The notes under the pieces: model-generated | What the model was told of the DNA's origin: nothing | What the model saw: the letters and a program-made list of their open reading frames with translations, nothing else | The model's database searches: none | Made by a program: the position numbers and the translations under genes | DNA from: Pseudomonadota bacterium | GTDB lineage: Bacteria > Myxococcota_A > UBA796 > CAJQPC01 | Direction: 5' to 3' | Length of the DNA stretch: 64,000 bases | Assembly: GCA_024228935.1 (NCBI GenBank) | Contig: JAAESX010000037.1 | Coordinates: 1 to 64,000, forward strand | Shown here: positions 23,682 through 32,124 of the stretch, in pieces | Position numbering within the stretch: the stretch's first letter is position 1 | Layout: each line of letters opens with the position of its first letter

Positions 23682-24551
23682 ATGGACGACATGCCCCTGC
23701 ACGCCTGGAATGACCACGCCGGCGGGACCGCGTGGCCGACCGTCGTCCTCGCGGTCGTGACCCTGGTCGTCTGGTTCGGCGCCGTGCTCGGGCACATGGC
23801 CGGGCTCGTTCCGACCTGGCTCGCCGCGCTCGTCGCGTTCGTGGCGGGGTACCTCACGTTCACGCCGGTCCACGAGGCGACCCACGGCAATGTCGGCGGC
23901 ACGGCGCGCCCCTACCTCGACACGGTCATCGGCTGGGCCTCGGCGCTGCCTCTGCTGGCTCCGTTCCCCGCGTTCAAGAGCCTGCACCTGCGGCACCACG
24001 CGAAGACCAACCACCCCGAGGACGACCCCGACTTCTGGGTCGCCGGCACCGGCTGGCGCGTGGCGGCGCGCTGCCTCAGCATCATGCCGCACTACTACGC
24101 GACCTACCTGGGCCCGCTCGCTCGGGCGTCGAGCAGCGCGGCCCGCACCCGCCCCGTGGCCATCGCCTTCCTGGTGCTCCAGGCGCTGGGGCTCCTGGGG
24201 CTCGCCGTCGCGGGGTACGGCTCCACCGTACTGTTCGTGCTCCTGATCCCGAGCTGGCTGGCCGTCGCCGTGCTGGCGTTCTTCTTCGACTGGCTCCCGC
24301 ACCATCCGCACGGCGTGCAGGGCCGCTACGTCGACACGCGCGCGATTCCATCGAAGCTCCTCGAGGTCGTGCTCCTGGGCCAGAACCTGCACCTCGTGCA
24401 CCACTTGTGGCCGTCGGTGCCGTTCTACCGGTACGGCGCGGTCTTCGACGCGAGCCGGGATGCGCTGGCGGCCAAGGGCGCGGAGATCGTAGAACGTCGT
24501 TCTCGCAGAGGACGACATGCTGATCCTGGCCACATTCCTCGCCTGCGGTGA
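23682..24551 (+). CDS. Fatty acid desaturase/beta-carotene hydroxylase-type membrane di-iron enzyme, 289 aa
   Basis: Polytopic membrane protein with the three His boxes of the family: HEATHG (64-69), HLRHH (102-106) followed by AKTNH, and LHLVHHLWP near residue 240. An extra DWLPHHPHG lies before the last box. Helices surround these, placing the di-iron site at the cytoplasmic face. Length suits the short beta-carotene hydroxylase-like branch. The last 12 codons overlap the start of the SUMF1-type gene. A TetR-like operator just upstream suggests control by fatty-acid status. Substrate (lipid or carotenoid) cannot be chosen. Confidence 0.85.
   Translation: MDDMPLHAWNDHAGGTAWPTVVLAVVTLVVWFGAVLGHMAGLVPTWLAALVAFVAGYLTFTPVHEATHGNVGGTARPYLDTVIGWASALPLLAPFPAFKSLHLRHHAKTNHPEDDPDFWVAGTGWRVAARCLSIMPHYYATYLGPLARASSSAARTRPVAIAFLVLQALGLLGLAVAGYGSTVLFVLLIPSWLAVAVLAFFFDWLPHHPHGVQGRYVDTRAIPSKLLEVVLLGQNLHLVHHLWPSVPFYRYGAVFDASRDALAAKGAEIVERRSRRGRHADPGHIPRLR
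24491..24503. promoter_or_regulatory. Perfect palindrome AGAACG-T-CGTTCT
   Basis: A 6-1-6 perfect palindrome inside the 3-prime end of the desaturase gene, 13 bases before the next start. It shares GAACG and GTTC with the site at 23640-23651 but has one base less between the half-sites. It may be a second, weaker site for the same regulator or chance. Confidence 0.3.
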
Positions 24552-25524
24552 CATCGAGGGGGATGCCCCCGGCGAGTGCACCGACGGCGCCGACAACGAC
24601 GCCAACGGCGTCTTCGACTGCAACGACCCCGGCTGCGCGGCCTCGCCCGACTGCGCCGAGGACGACCCGAAGGACTCCGATGAGCCCAAGGACTCGGACG
24701 AGCCCAGGGACTCGGACGAGCCCAAGGACTCGGACGAGCCCAAGGACTCGGATGAGCCCGTGGACGGGGAGTACGTGGCCTCGCATGGCGGAACGATGCG
24801 GTTGGTCGAGGCCCAGACCTTCACGATGGGCTGCACAAGCGGTCAGGAGCTCTGCGAGGACGACGAGAGCCCGACCTTCGAGGTGACCCTGACCTACGAC
24901 ATCTGGGTGGGCGAGACCGAGGTCACCCAGGACGAGTGGGTGGCGCTGTTCGGGACCAACCCATCGCGGTTCGACGGCTGCGGCGGGGACTGCCCCGTCG
25001 AGCAGGTGAGCTGGAACGAGGTGGCGGCCTGGACCAACACCCTGTCCGCCGCCGAGGGGCTGGACGCCTGCTACACCTGCGCAGGGGATGGCTGCGAGCC
25101 GGCCATGCCCGCGAGCGCGTGCGACGGCTACCGCATGCCCACCGAGGCCGAGTGGGAGGCCGCAGCCCGTTGCGGCGAGGACAAGCCCTACGTCGGTGGA
25201 TCCGACATGGACGACGTGGCCTGGTGCGCCAACGCCGACGCCGACGACAAGATCACCCGACCCGTGAAGGGCAAGTCGCCGAACGCCTGCGGTCTCTACG
25301 ACATGTCGGGCAACGCCAGCGAACTGGTCGCGTCCTGGTACAGCCTGTACACCAGCGCCGCCCAGACCGACTGGGAGGGGGACGCCTCGGGCACCTTCAA
25401 GACGCTCCGCGGCGGGAACTACGAGTCCAGCGCCCAGGACTGTCGGACCAGCAACCGACACACCGCTGGCCCGACGACGACCAACCGCAACTCGGGGTTC
25501 CGCCTGGCGCGCACGCGGCTCTGA
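24517..25524 (+). CDS. SUMF1/formylglycine-generating-enzyme-like lipoprotein, 335 aa
   Basis: Leader MLILATFLACGD with lipobox Cys at residue 10. Next is a Ca-binding-like segment (CTDGADNDANGVFDCND) and a linker of five DSDEPK-type repeats, then a SUMF1 domain. Its signatures are TFTMGCTSGQE, VGETEVTQDEWVALFG, YRMPTEAEWEAAARCG, GLYDMSGNASEL and TLRGGNYESS. The C-terminal GGNYESSAQDCRTSNR keeps one Cys where true formylglycine-generating enzymes have a Cys pair, so sulfatase activation is unlikely. The fold is probably used for binding or another role at the surface. Its start overlaps the desaturase end. Confidence 0.85.
   Translation: MLILATFLACGDIEGDAPGECTDGADNDANGVFDCNDPGCAASPDCAEDDPKDSDEPKDSDEPRDSDEPKDSDEPKDSDEPVDGEYVASHGGTMRLVEAQTFTMGCTSGQELCEDDESPTFEVTLTYDIWVGETEVTQDEWVALFGTNPSRFDGCGGDCPVEQVSWNEVAAWTNTLSAAEGLDACYTCAGDGCEPAMPASACDGYRMPTEAEWEAAARCGEDKPYVGGSDMDDVAWCANADADDKITRPVKGKSPNACGLYDMSGNASELVASWYSLYTSAAQTDWEGDASGTFKTLRGGNYESSAQDCRTSNRHTAGPTTTNRNSGFRLARTRL
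24673..24762 (+). repeat. Five 18-bp tandem repeats (DSDEPK linker)
   Basis: Five near-identical 18-bp units of the type GACTCGGACGAGCCCAAG encode the acidic linker of the SUMF1-type lipoprotein. Because the unit is a multiple of three, copy-number change by slippage would lengthen or shorten the linker without breaking the frame. Confidence 0.85.
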
Positions 25525-25539
25525 GCGGGCGGGGCGCGG

Positions 25540-26655
25540 TCATCGGCGGCGGCGGAGGAGGAGCAGGAGCGGCGCCAGCCACACTCCGACGGCGCCCGTG
25601 CCGCCGCACCCGCATCCGCCGATTGGGTCCCGTTCACCCGGACCCGCGTCCCGAGGACGGTTCGCGTCGGGCGGCGCGGGAGACTCCTCGACGCCCGAGT
25701 CCGCCGTGCTCGGCTGCGAGTCGGTCGGCTCGGTCGGGGTGCTATCCGTGGGCTCGTCGGTGTCGTCCGGCTCCTGGGGGAGCTCCGAGGCGGCCAGCTC
25801 GTCGATCCAGGCCCGAACCGTCTTTCCTGCGAACTCCTGGTCGTAGCGAGCGGGGAACAGGTACGCCGTGGACTGGACGTCCATGCCCGGCTCGATGTTG
25901 AACCCGCCGAGCGGGGTCATGTAGCCGTAGCCGCGCCAGGGGGTGCCGGCGCAGTCGATCTCCTTGTAGGGCTCCGAGAACGTCGCCAGCGTCAGGCAAT
26001 GGGCCCCGCTGTCGTCGCAGACGCTCACCCAGTGCTCGGTGATGACGTGGTCGTGGCTCCCGTGCGGGTACGGGTCGCGCCCGTCGATCCGCAGGAACGG
26101 ACCGTCCGCCGCGCCGATCGACGAGCTGACCGTGTCCCCGGTGTACGGCGCGCTCCCGGTGTAGAACCAGTAGCTGTGGTTCATGCCGACGCCGGGGAAC
26201 ACCGCCGGGATCTCCTGCGGGTGGTCGGACAGGGTGTAGGGACCGCTGTAGGTGATGCGGTAGTCGAGCTGGACGTATGCGTCGTGCAGCGTGGTGGTCT
26301 GCTCGAAGACCATCCCGTCCATGGCGTCGGTCTGTGTGAAGTGCCAGGGGCTCGTCTTCCGGGTGGTGACCGAGTCCCCGGACCGGCTGAGCGAGTCCAC
26401 GTCGTTGCTCGAGCTGTCCCACCCGCAGTCCTTGGCCTGGGCCTGGATGGGGTTCATCGGCGCGCCCGCTCCCCAGTCGACGCAGCTGTCGACCGACGTG
26501 CAGTTCGCGACGTGGGCGCCTTCGTCGCAGCACCAGATCTGGCAGCTGCTTTGGTGGGCGAGGCAGGCCGCCTCGGACGCGTACGAGGTGGGGTCGCACA
26601 CCCCGTCGCCGGTGCCGAACCACCCGTCGGCGCCCTTCTCCTCGTAGCCCCAGAC
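25540..26655 (-). pseudogene. MYXO-CTERM-type surface protein, 5-prime end missing
   Basis: The protein has no signal peptide. Its first recognisable residues are WGYEEKGADGWFGTGDGVCD, followed by a Cys-rich segment (CLAHQSSCQIWCCDEGAHVA) and a beta-rich domain. A Thr/Pro/Asp linker leads to the sorting tag: GGCGCGGTG, a hydrophobic helix, then four Arg. That tag matches Myxococcota C-terminal sorting signals, which only make sense on an exported protein. Upstream the DNA switches directly into a histidine kinase receiver domain. A TTG at 26661 is the only nearby start. The gene therefore seems to have lost its front in a rearrangement or assembly join near 26.65 kb. Confidence 0.72.
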
Positions 26656-28267
26656 CGACAACCGTCACGCCCAGGCGAGCGAGCGTCCGGATGCAGGCGC
26701 GCAGCACGAACGGATCGTCGTCGACGAGCAGGATCCGGCCCGAGAGGGTCTTCGCCGGACACGCCTGCGCATGGCTGTGGGCGGCGGGCGCGTTCGGGAG
26801 CGTGACGCGGACTCGAGTGCCGACGTTCGGCTCGCTCCACACACGGAGCACGCCGCCGTGCCGGGACACGATGCCGATGACCGCGGCCATGCCGAGCCCG
26901 CGCCCCGCCCCCTTGGTGGAGAAGAACGGCTCGAACACGCGCTGCAGGGTCTCGGCCGGCATTCCACGGCCGTCGTCCTGGACCTCGACGAACCCGTATC
27001 TCCCGGCCGGAGCGTCACCGCCCACGATGGCGTCGCTGAGGCCGCCGGGCCCGACGTCCTCGATGCCCGTGCGCAGCGTGACGGTGCCCTTGTCGGGGCG
27101 GATGGCGTCCGCCGCGTTGGACAGCAGGTTCAGCACGACCTGGGACAGCTGCGCGGGATCGGCGCCCACCCACGCCGCGCTCAGCTGGATCTCGAGGGCG
27201 ACCCCGCTCCCCATCGCGGCTCTCATGAGGGTGCCGAGCTCGAGGACGGACGCGGACAGGTCGACCGCCTGGACCGCGGTCGGCTGGCGGCCGGCGTAGG
27301 TCAGGAGCTGTCGGGTGAGGTCGCTCGCGCGGAGTGCTGCGGCCTCGATGTCCTGGGCCACCTCGCGGTGCTCGTCCGAGCTCTCCTGGCACAGGACCTC
27401 GGCGCCCGCGATGATCCCGGTCAGCAGGTTGTTGAAGTCGTGGGCCACGCCACCGGCGAGCAGACCCAGGGACTCCAGCCTCTGCGCTTGCTGCATCCGG
27501 CCCTGCAGCTCTTCGCGCCGCGCCACCTCGTCGACCCAGTCCGTGATGTCGTGCGCCAGCAGATGGGCGCCCCGGATCGTCCCGTGCCGGTCCAGGTCCG
27601 GCAGGTAGGAGACACGCAGGTGCCGGACCGTGCCGTCGGCGAACCGCATGGTCCGCTGCACGTTGACGGTCTCCCCGGCGAAGACCCGGTCGAAGATCGG
27701 GCGCTCCTGGGCCCAGGACCGCGCGTCCAGGATCTCGGCGGGCGAGCGGCCGATGAGCTCGTCACGCCGCAGCCCGAGCACGGTCAGGTACTGCTCGTTC
27801 ACCCAGCGGTAGCGCACCTCCTTGTCGAGGTAGCTGATGAAGATGGGCAGGGCGTCGGTGATGGTCTGGAGCCGGTACTTCTCCTGGCTGAGCTCGCGCT
27901 CGACGCGGCGCTGCTCGCCGACCTCGACGAAGACGGCGACGGCCGACTGCAGGTGGCCGTCCTCGTCCAGCTCTCCGCGGGCCGACAGCAGCGTCTCGAG
28001 CACCCGGCCGTTGCACGCCAGGAAGTCCATCGCCACGCCTTCGACGCGCCCGGTCTCGAGGAACCGCGGGAAGGCGGTCTCGCGCATCACTCGCATCGAG
28101 CCGGGCGTCAGGAAGTCGAAGCTGCGGCGCCCCAGCACCTCGTCGCGCGTGAAGCCCAGCGCCTCGATCCAGGCGTCGGTGACGTCGGTGATGCGGCCCT
28201 GTTCGTCCACGGCGTGGGCCATGACAGGGAGCAGTCGGAAGGGGCGGGTCGAGCTCATCGCACCCAT
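26656..28267 (-). pseudogene. Hybrid histidine kinase (PAS-PAS-HisKA-HATPase) truncated in its receiver domain
   Basis: Soluble kinase. PAS domain 1 lies at about 12-120, PAS domain 2 at about 130-250 (LQTITDALPIFISYLDKEVR), then HisKA with LAGGVAHDFNNLLTGI. HATPase motifs are LSQVVLNLLSNAADAI, DDGRGMP and GAGRGLGMAAVIGIVSRHGG. A receiver domain starts (GRILLVDDDPFVLRACIRTL) but after about 28 residues, at ARLGVTVV, the sequence turns into a different gene in another frame. The phosphoacceptor Asp region is lost. The kinase core is intact and could still act on a separate regulator. Start ATG is 28267 or 28258; neither has a strong ribosome site. Confidence 0.78.
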
Positions 28268-28342
28268 CAGGAAGCGCGAACCCCAGGTTGGTCGCAGGGA
28301 ACCTCTCAGGCGTGTCCTGAACGGCCCTGCCGTCGCGGGCGC

Positions 28343-28807
28343 TCACTCCACCAGCTTGCGCATCCTCAGCTCCAGCTCTTGTAGCTGCTCATCGTCCAGG
28401 GCTCCGCGGAAGACCTCGACCACCTGGGCGTTGGTGTCGATCAGGTAGCTGGTGGGCATGGCTGGGGGATCGAACGCGGCGACCACGTCTCCCTTGGGGT
28501 CCAGCGCCACGAGGAGCGCGAGGTCGAGCCGCTTCATCGTCGCGTCGACCTTGGGACGGCGGCTGTCGATGTTGATGGTGAGGACCTGGGCCTCGGTGCC
28601 CTCCAGCCGCTGATCCAGCTCCATCAGAAGCGGCAGCTCGGCGAGGCACGGAGCGCACCAGCTCGCCCAGAAGTTCAACAGCGTGGCCTTGCCCTGCAGC
28701 TCCGAGGAGCTGAGCTGGGCACCGGTCGTGGTCTGCAGCTCGAAGGCCGGCAGCTCGAGCTCGGTCCCGGCGAGGGCGTGGGAGACCATCAGGGTCGAGA
28801 ACATCAT
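28343..28807 (-). CDS. TlpA-like thioredoxin-fold protein, 154 aa
   Basis: Short signal peptide (MMFSTLMVSHALAG), then a TlpA/ResA fold with active site FWASWCAPCLAEL (C51, C54) and the cis-Pro region PPAMPTSYLID. Periplasmic thiol-disulfide protein. Start overlaps the stop of the second PKD-like lipoprotein gene (ATGA), making it the last gene of a six-gene operon with DUF3570, DUF4266 and a heme-motif protein. In that setting it probably reduces Cys pairs in heme-binding or other envelope redox partners. Confidence 0.9.
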   Translation of the reverse strand: MMFSTLMVSHALAGTELELPAFELQTTTGAQLSSSELQGKATLLNFWASWCAPCLAELPLLMELDQRLEGTEAQVLTINIDSRRPKVDATMKRLDLALLVALDPKGDVVAAFDPPAMPTSYLIDTNAQVVEVFRGALDDEQLQELELRMRKLVE

Positions 28808-29979
28808 CCGCTCACTCGGCTCGTGTCGTTCGCCGGGGGCCCATCTTCCACGCCGTCACTCGGCGTGACCGTCAGGGTCCACAGCTGCCCGGCCTGTACG
28901 TCGGCCCCGGGGACCTCGTCGCCGGACCCGTAGGTCGCTCCGTCGACGGTCCAGGTCATGGTGTACGTGATCTCGTCGCCATCGGCGTCCTCGGACGGCG
29001 CCTCGATGACCGCCAGCAACGGGTCGCCCGGGTGGGGGCTCCTCGGGACGATGCTCACGTCGGGCGCCGTGGGGGGTGTGTTGTCCACCTCGACCTCGGC
29101 GCTCACGGCGGTCTGCCCGACGCCGAACTCGTCGCTGACGGTCAGCTCGCACGAGACGATCTGGTCTCGGACCACCGAGCCCTCGGGCAGGGTCTCCCCG
29201 TCCGAGAACGCGGCGCCGTCGACGGTCCAGACCACCGCCGTGTCCATGTCGTCGCCATCGGCGTCGTCTTCGCCCAGGCCGATGCAGGTGGCTTCGGTCT
29301 CGGCCGTGAGCGGCTGGGGGTGGACCACGGCGGCGTCGACGGTGGGGGCCGTGTTGGCGATCTGGACCCCCGCCCAGGCCTGGGTCTGGGCAGCGCTTCC
29401 ATCCGCGGTGGTCGCCAGGCACAGCCAGTCCTCGCCTCGCTCGGTGAGCTCGGGTGGGACGTAGGCCGCCTGGTAGCCGCCGACCTCGATCCCGTCTCGG
29501 AACCACCGGTACTCCACCTCGAGCTCCTCGCCATCGGGGTCATCGACCTCGACCACGGCCTCGACCGTGTCGGTGGTCGTGGGTTGTTCCGGGACGAGCT
29601 GCAGCTCGAGGGTCGGGGCCCGGTTGCCGACCAGGACGTGGTCCGAGACCTCGTCGCTCTCCTGCTCGTCCGACCGCGCGACGACGGCCAGGCTCCATGC
29701 ATCGCCGACCGCGGTGAAGGAGGCGGGCACGACGTGGGCGTCGTCCAGCTCGTCGACGGGCTCACCGTCCAGGGACCAGCGCAGGGCCAGCGCGGGGGCC
29801 GCGCTCTCCGAGCTGTCCGCCGGCACCAGGACGACAGCCAACAGGTCATCCCCGCTGCCCGGGACCTGGGGCTCGATCGAGACGACGGGTGCGGTGATCC
29901 ACGGCAGCAGCTCGGCTGAGGTGACCGGTCGGCCCCAGCCGTCCTGGTCGCAGGCCAGAAGCAGGGTGAGCGGGATCAC
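28804..29979 (-). CDS. PKD/Ig-like repeat lipoprotein (second copy), 391 aa
   Basis: GTG start overlapping the upstream stop (GTGA). Leader MIPLTLLLACDQDGWG with lipidation Cys at residue 10. The mature protein is built from repeated beta-sandwich units of about 90 residues, each starting with a PTV or PTAPDV segment and containing a WTVDGA or YRWFRDG motif (VDDPDGEELEVEYRWFRDG, TAVVWTVDGAAFSDGE, YTMTWTVDGATYGSGD). These resemble PKD/Ig-like domains. It is homologous in plan to the preceding gene product. Probably an elongated surface or periplasmic scaffold for the operon's redox proteins. Confidence 0.82.
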   Translation of the reverse strand: MIPLTLLLACDQDGWGRPVTSAELLPWITAPVVSIEPQVPGSGDDLLAVVLVPADSSESAAPALALRWSLDGEPVDELDDAHVVPASFTAVGDAWSLAVVARSDEQESDEVSDHVLVGNRAPTLELQLVPEQPTTTDTVEAVVEVDDPDGEELEVEYRWFRDGIEVGGYQAAYVPPELTERGEDWLCLATTADGSAAQTQAWAGVQIANTAPTVDAAVVHPQPLTAETEATCIGLGEDDADGDDMDTAVVWTVDGAAFSDGETLPEGSVVRDQIVSCELTVSDEFGVGQTAVSAEVEVDNTPPTAPDVSIVPRSPHPGDPLLAVIEAPSEDADGDEITYTMTWTVDGATYGSGDEVPGADVQAGQLWTLTVTPSDGVEDGPPANDTSRVSG

Positions 29980-30830
29980 GGGTCCACCACGACGACACCG
30001 GTCGTCACCGGGTCGCCCTGCGAGGTGCCGTCGTCGGGGGTCACCACGCAGTAGACGGTTCGGGTGCCCGGGTGGTCGTCCAGGTCCAGGCTGGACATGC
30101 TCCCCGAGACGGCCTCGTCGTCGACGTGCCAGGCGTAGCGGTGGCTCTCCGGGTCGTCGTCGGCGTCCTCCCAGCCGCGGATGGTGAGGGTCAGCAGCGC
30201 CCCGTCCACCTGGATGCTGGCGCTCGCGATCGACGGGGCGGCGTTGGAGATCACGGCGACCGCCGACATCTCGTCCCCGCTCTCTTCGCCGTCATGTGGG
30301 ACCACGTGGACCTCGACCACCTGGTCGCGGATCGCCACGCCCGCCTCGAGGCTGGAGGAGACCTGGGTCTCGAGCTCCTGGCCGTCCACGAGCCATCGGT
30401 AGCTGAGGTCGATCTCGTCCTCGTCCAGATCCGACGTGCTGACCTGGGCGAGCAGGGCCTGGGTGGTGTCCCCGCTCTCGAGCACCACTTCTTCCACGAC
30501 CGGCGGGGTGTTCAGGATCAACTGCTTGGCGCTGAGCGCGGGCTCCCGGAGGCTGTCCAGGTCGGGGATGAGCACCACCCGCCAGCTCTCTCCCTTGCGG
30601 GTCTCCTCGGCCGGGACCGCCAGGCCCACCAGGCCGACGACCTCGTCGTTGTCCCGGAACCACTGCGCCGTGACGTCCAGTGTGTTCTCGCTGGTCGTCA
30701 CCTCCACCCACAGATCATCGCCGGTGGTGGGCTGGTCCGGGCTCAGCGCGAGCTCCAGGATCCCGCCGGTGTCCGCCTGGGCTGGGTCGGCCTCGCCCCC
30801 CTGGGGGACGCAGGCGAGCGCCATGAGCAT
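29976..30830 (-). CDS. PKD/Ig-like repeat lipoprotein (first copy), 284 aa
   Basis: ATG at 30830 begins MLMALACVPQGGE, a very short leader with Cys at residue 7, four bases after the DUF3570 stop. It contains repeated Ig-like units with the same motif set as the next gene (TAQWFRDNDEVVG, LSYRWLVDGQELE, YAWHVDDEAVSG). It therefore probably arose by duplication with the next gene, one being a shorter version. Envelope scaffold or adhesin role is inferred; no enzymatic motif. Confidence 0.8.
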   Translation of the reverse strand: MLMALACVPQGGEADPAQADTGGILELALSPDQPTTGDDLWVEVTTSENTLDVTAQWFRDNDEVVGLVGLAVPAEETRKGESWRVVLIPDLDSLREPALSAKQLILNTPPVVEEVVLESGDTTQALLAQVSTSDLDEDEIDLSYRWLVDGQELETQVSSSLEAGVAIRDQVVEVHVVPHDGEESGDEMSAVAVISNAAPSIASASIQVDGALLTLTIRGWEDADDDPESHRYAWHVDDEAVSGSMSSLDLDDHPGTRTVYCVVTPDDGTSQGDPVTTGVVVVDP

Positions 30831-30834
30831 GTAC

Positions 30835-31926
30835 TCAGAAAGCACTGGTGACTCCGAGTCGACCCATGTGGGCCACGAAGGACCAGTCGTCATGAGTCTG
30901 TGTGTAGTAGTCGTATGCGACGTGCGCGGAGAGTCGGGTCAGGCGCTGGGAGTTCAAGCGTAGGCGCAAGGGCTCCAGGTCCATCACGGCCTGTGCACCC
31001 CAGAGCTGGCTGCGCAGGGCGTCGTATTTGTAGTCCAGGCTCAAGTGGGTCAGCTCCCGCAGCTCGGCGACGGTGTAGCTGTCCTGGTAGAAGTCCGACG
31101 CCGTCTGTGTGTAGTCGCGGTAGCGAAGCCGCACGATCAGGAGCTCCCCCAGGTGCTGCGCATAGGAGACCTCGGCGGTCACCGAGCGGACGCCCCAGTC
31201 GTCCTGGTACAGGCGGACGAAGGGATGGAACGCGCCCCGGATGGGGACCCACTGGTCCAGTCGGACGGAGGCGGCCTGGCGGAAGCGGCTGTCGGGGTGG
31301 GACTCGGTGATGTAGACCGGGCTCTCCTCGGCGTGGCTGACGATGTCCGAGTAGTAGCCACTGGCCTGATAGCCGCGGACCCAGGTGGGGCTGTAGCTCA
31401 CGGTCAGGACCGTCCCTCGGGTCAGGACCTGCGCGAACGTGAAGCGCCAGCTGTCGGTGTCCTTGCGTTGGGTCTCCGAGCTCTGCCCGAGCCTTTGTGG
31501 CTCGATGCGATCGAAGCTGTGGAACCAGAAGAAGTCCAGCGTGGTGCAGCGCTGGGCGAAGTCGCGACTGAGCCCACCGCCGACGGTGCTCGAGCGGTAG
31601 TCGGGCTCGACGCTGCGCTCCAACATCATGGAGCCGCGCTGGGCTCCTCGGTCGTAGGCGAGGGCCAGGGTGCCGGCGCGACGCGTCTCCTCGCCCATCT
31701 CGGGGCTCGCCGAACTCAGCCCGTCGATCCGCCGCGAGGCCGACGAGATCACATCCATGCTGGCCTTGCCGGAGACGACCACGGTCTCGGTGACGTCCTT
31801 GGCCGCGGTCAGGACCGGCGTGGACACCAGCGTCCCCATCGAGTCGGTGTACAGGTTGCCGGACACCATCACGCGGTCATCGGCCTGGGCCGCACCCAGC
31901 AGGGCGATGGTCAGGCTCAGTTGCAA
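30835..31926 (-). CDS. DUF3570 outer-membrane beta-barrel protein, 363 aa
   Basis: Signal peptide MQLSLTIALLGAAQA, then alternating polar/hydrophobic strands ending in Phe (GRLGVTSAF), as expected for an outer-membrane barrel. SGNLYTDSMGTLVSTPVLTA, DVISSASRRIDG, DFFWFHSFDRIE and WSFVAHMG fit the DUF3570 family. Its start overlaps the DUF4266 stop by ten bases. DUF4266-DUF3570 with ApbE and TlpA is a gene set I know from many Gram-negatives, linked to envelope flavin or electron-transfer chemistry. The barrel may form the outer-membrane conduit. Confidence 0.85.
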   Translation of the reverse strand: MQLSLTIALLGAAQADDRVMVSGNLYTDSMGTLVSTPVLTAAKDVTETVVVSGKASMDVISSASRRIDGLSSASPEMGEETRRAGTLALAYDRGAQRGSMMLERSVEPDYRSSTVGGGLSRDFAQRCTTLDFFWFHSFDRIEPQRLGQSSETQRKDTDSWRFTFAQVLTRGTVLTVSYSPTWVRGYQASGYYSDIVSHAEESPVYITESHPDSRFRQAASVRLDQWVPIRGAFHPFVRLYQDDWGVRSVTAEVSYAQHLGELLIVRLRYRDYTQTASDFYQDSYTVAELRELTHLSLDYKYDALRSQLWGAQAVMDLEPLRLRLNSQRLTRLSAHVAYDYYTQTHDDWSFVAHMGRLGVTSAF

Positions 31927-32123
31927 CCGCAGCCTCCGCCGGCGATCGCGTACCCACCCGCGCTCGCCTCTCGGGTCGCCAGGAAGTGCTGCTCCTGGGC
32001 GAGGCAGTCCTCGATGTGCTCGGCTTGCATCACCGGATCCGCCAGCAGCTCGCGCTCGTAGGGTCGGACGGTGACGCAGGCGCCGAGGGTCACGAGGACG
32101 AGGCTCGCCAGGAAGCTCTTCAT
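31917..32123 (-). CDS. DUF4266 small lipoprotein, 68 aa
   Basis: Leader MKSFLASLVLVTLGAC with lipidation Cys at 16, then VTVRPYERELLADPVMQAE, the DUF4266 signature. It ends GGGCGCN, giving two more Cys. The gene starts one base after the cytochrome-like gene stop and overlaps the DUF3570 start, so all three are coupled. Exact role unknown; always seen with DUF3570, so a plug, assembly factor or cofactor carrier of that barrel is a reasonable guess. Confidence 0.88.
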   Translation of the reverse strand: MKSFLASLVLVTLGACVTVRPYERELLADPVMQAEHIEDCLAQEQHFLATREASAGGYAIAGGGCGCN

Positions 32124-32124
32124 G

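Noticed and set aside
24517..25524. Formylglycine-generating (sulfatase-activating) enzyme
   Set aside because: The paired active-site Cys is absent and no sulfatase gene is nearby; SUMF1 fold only.
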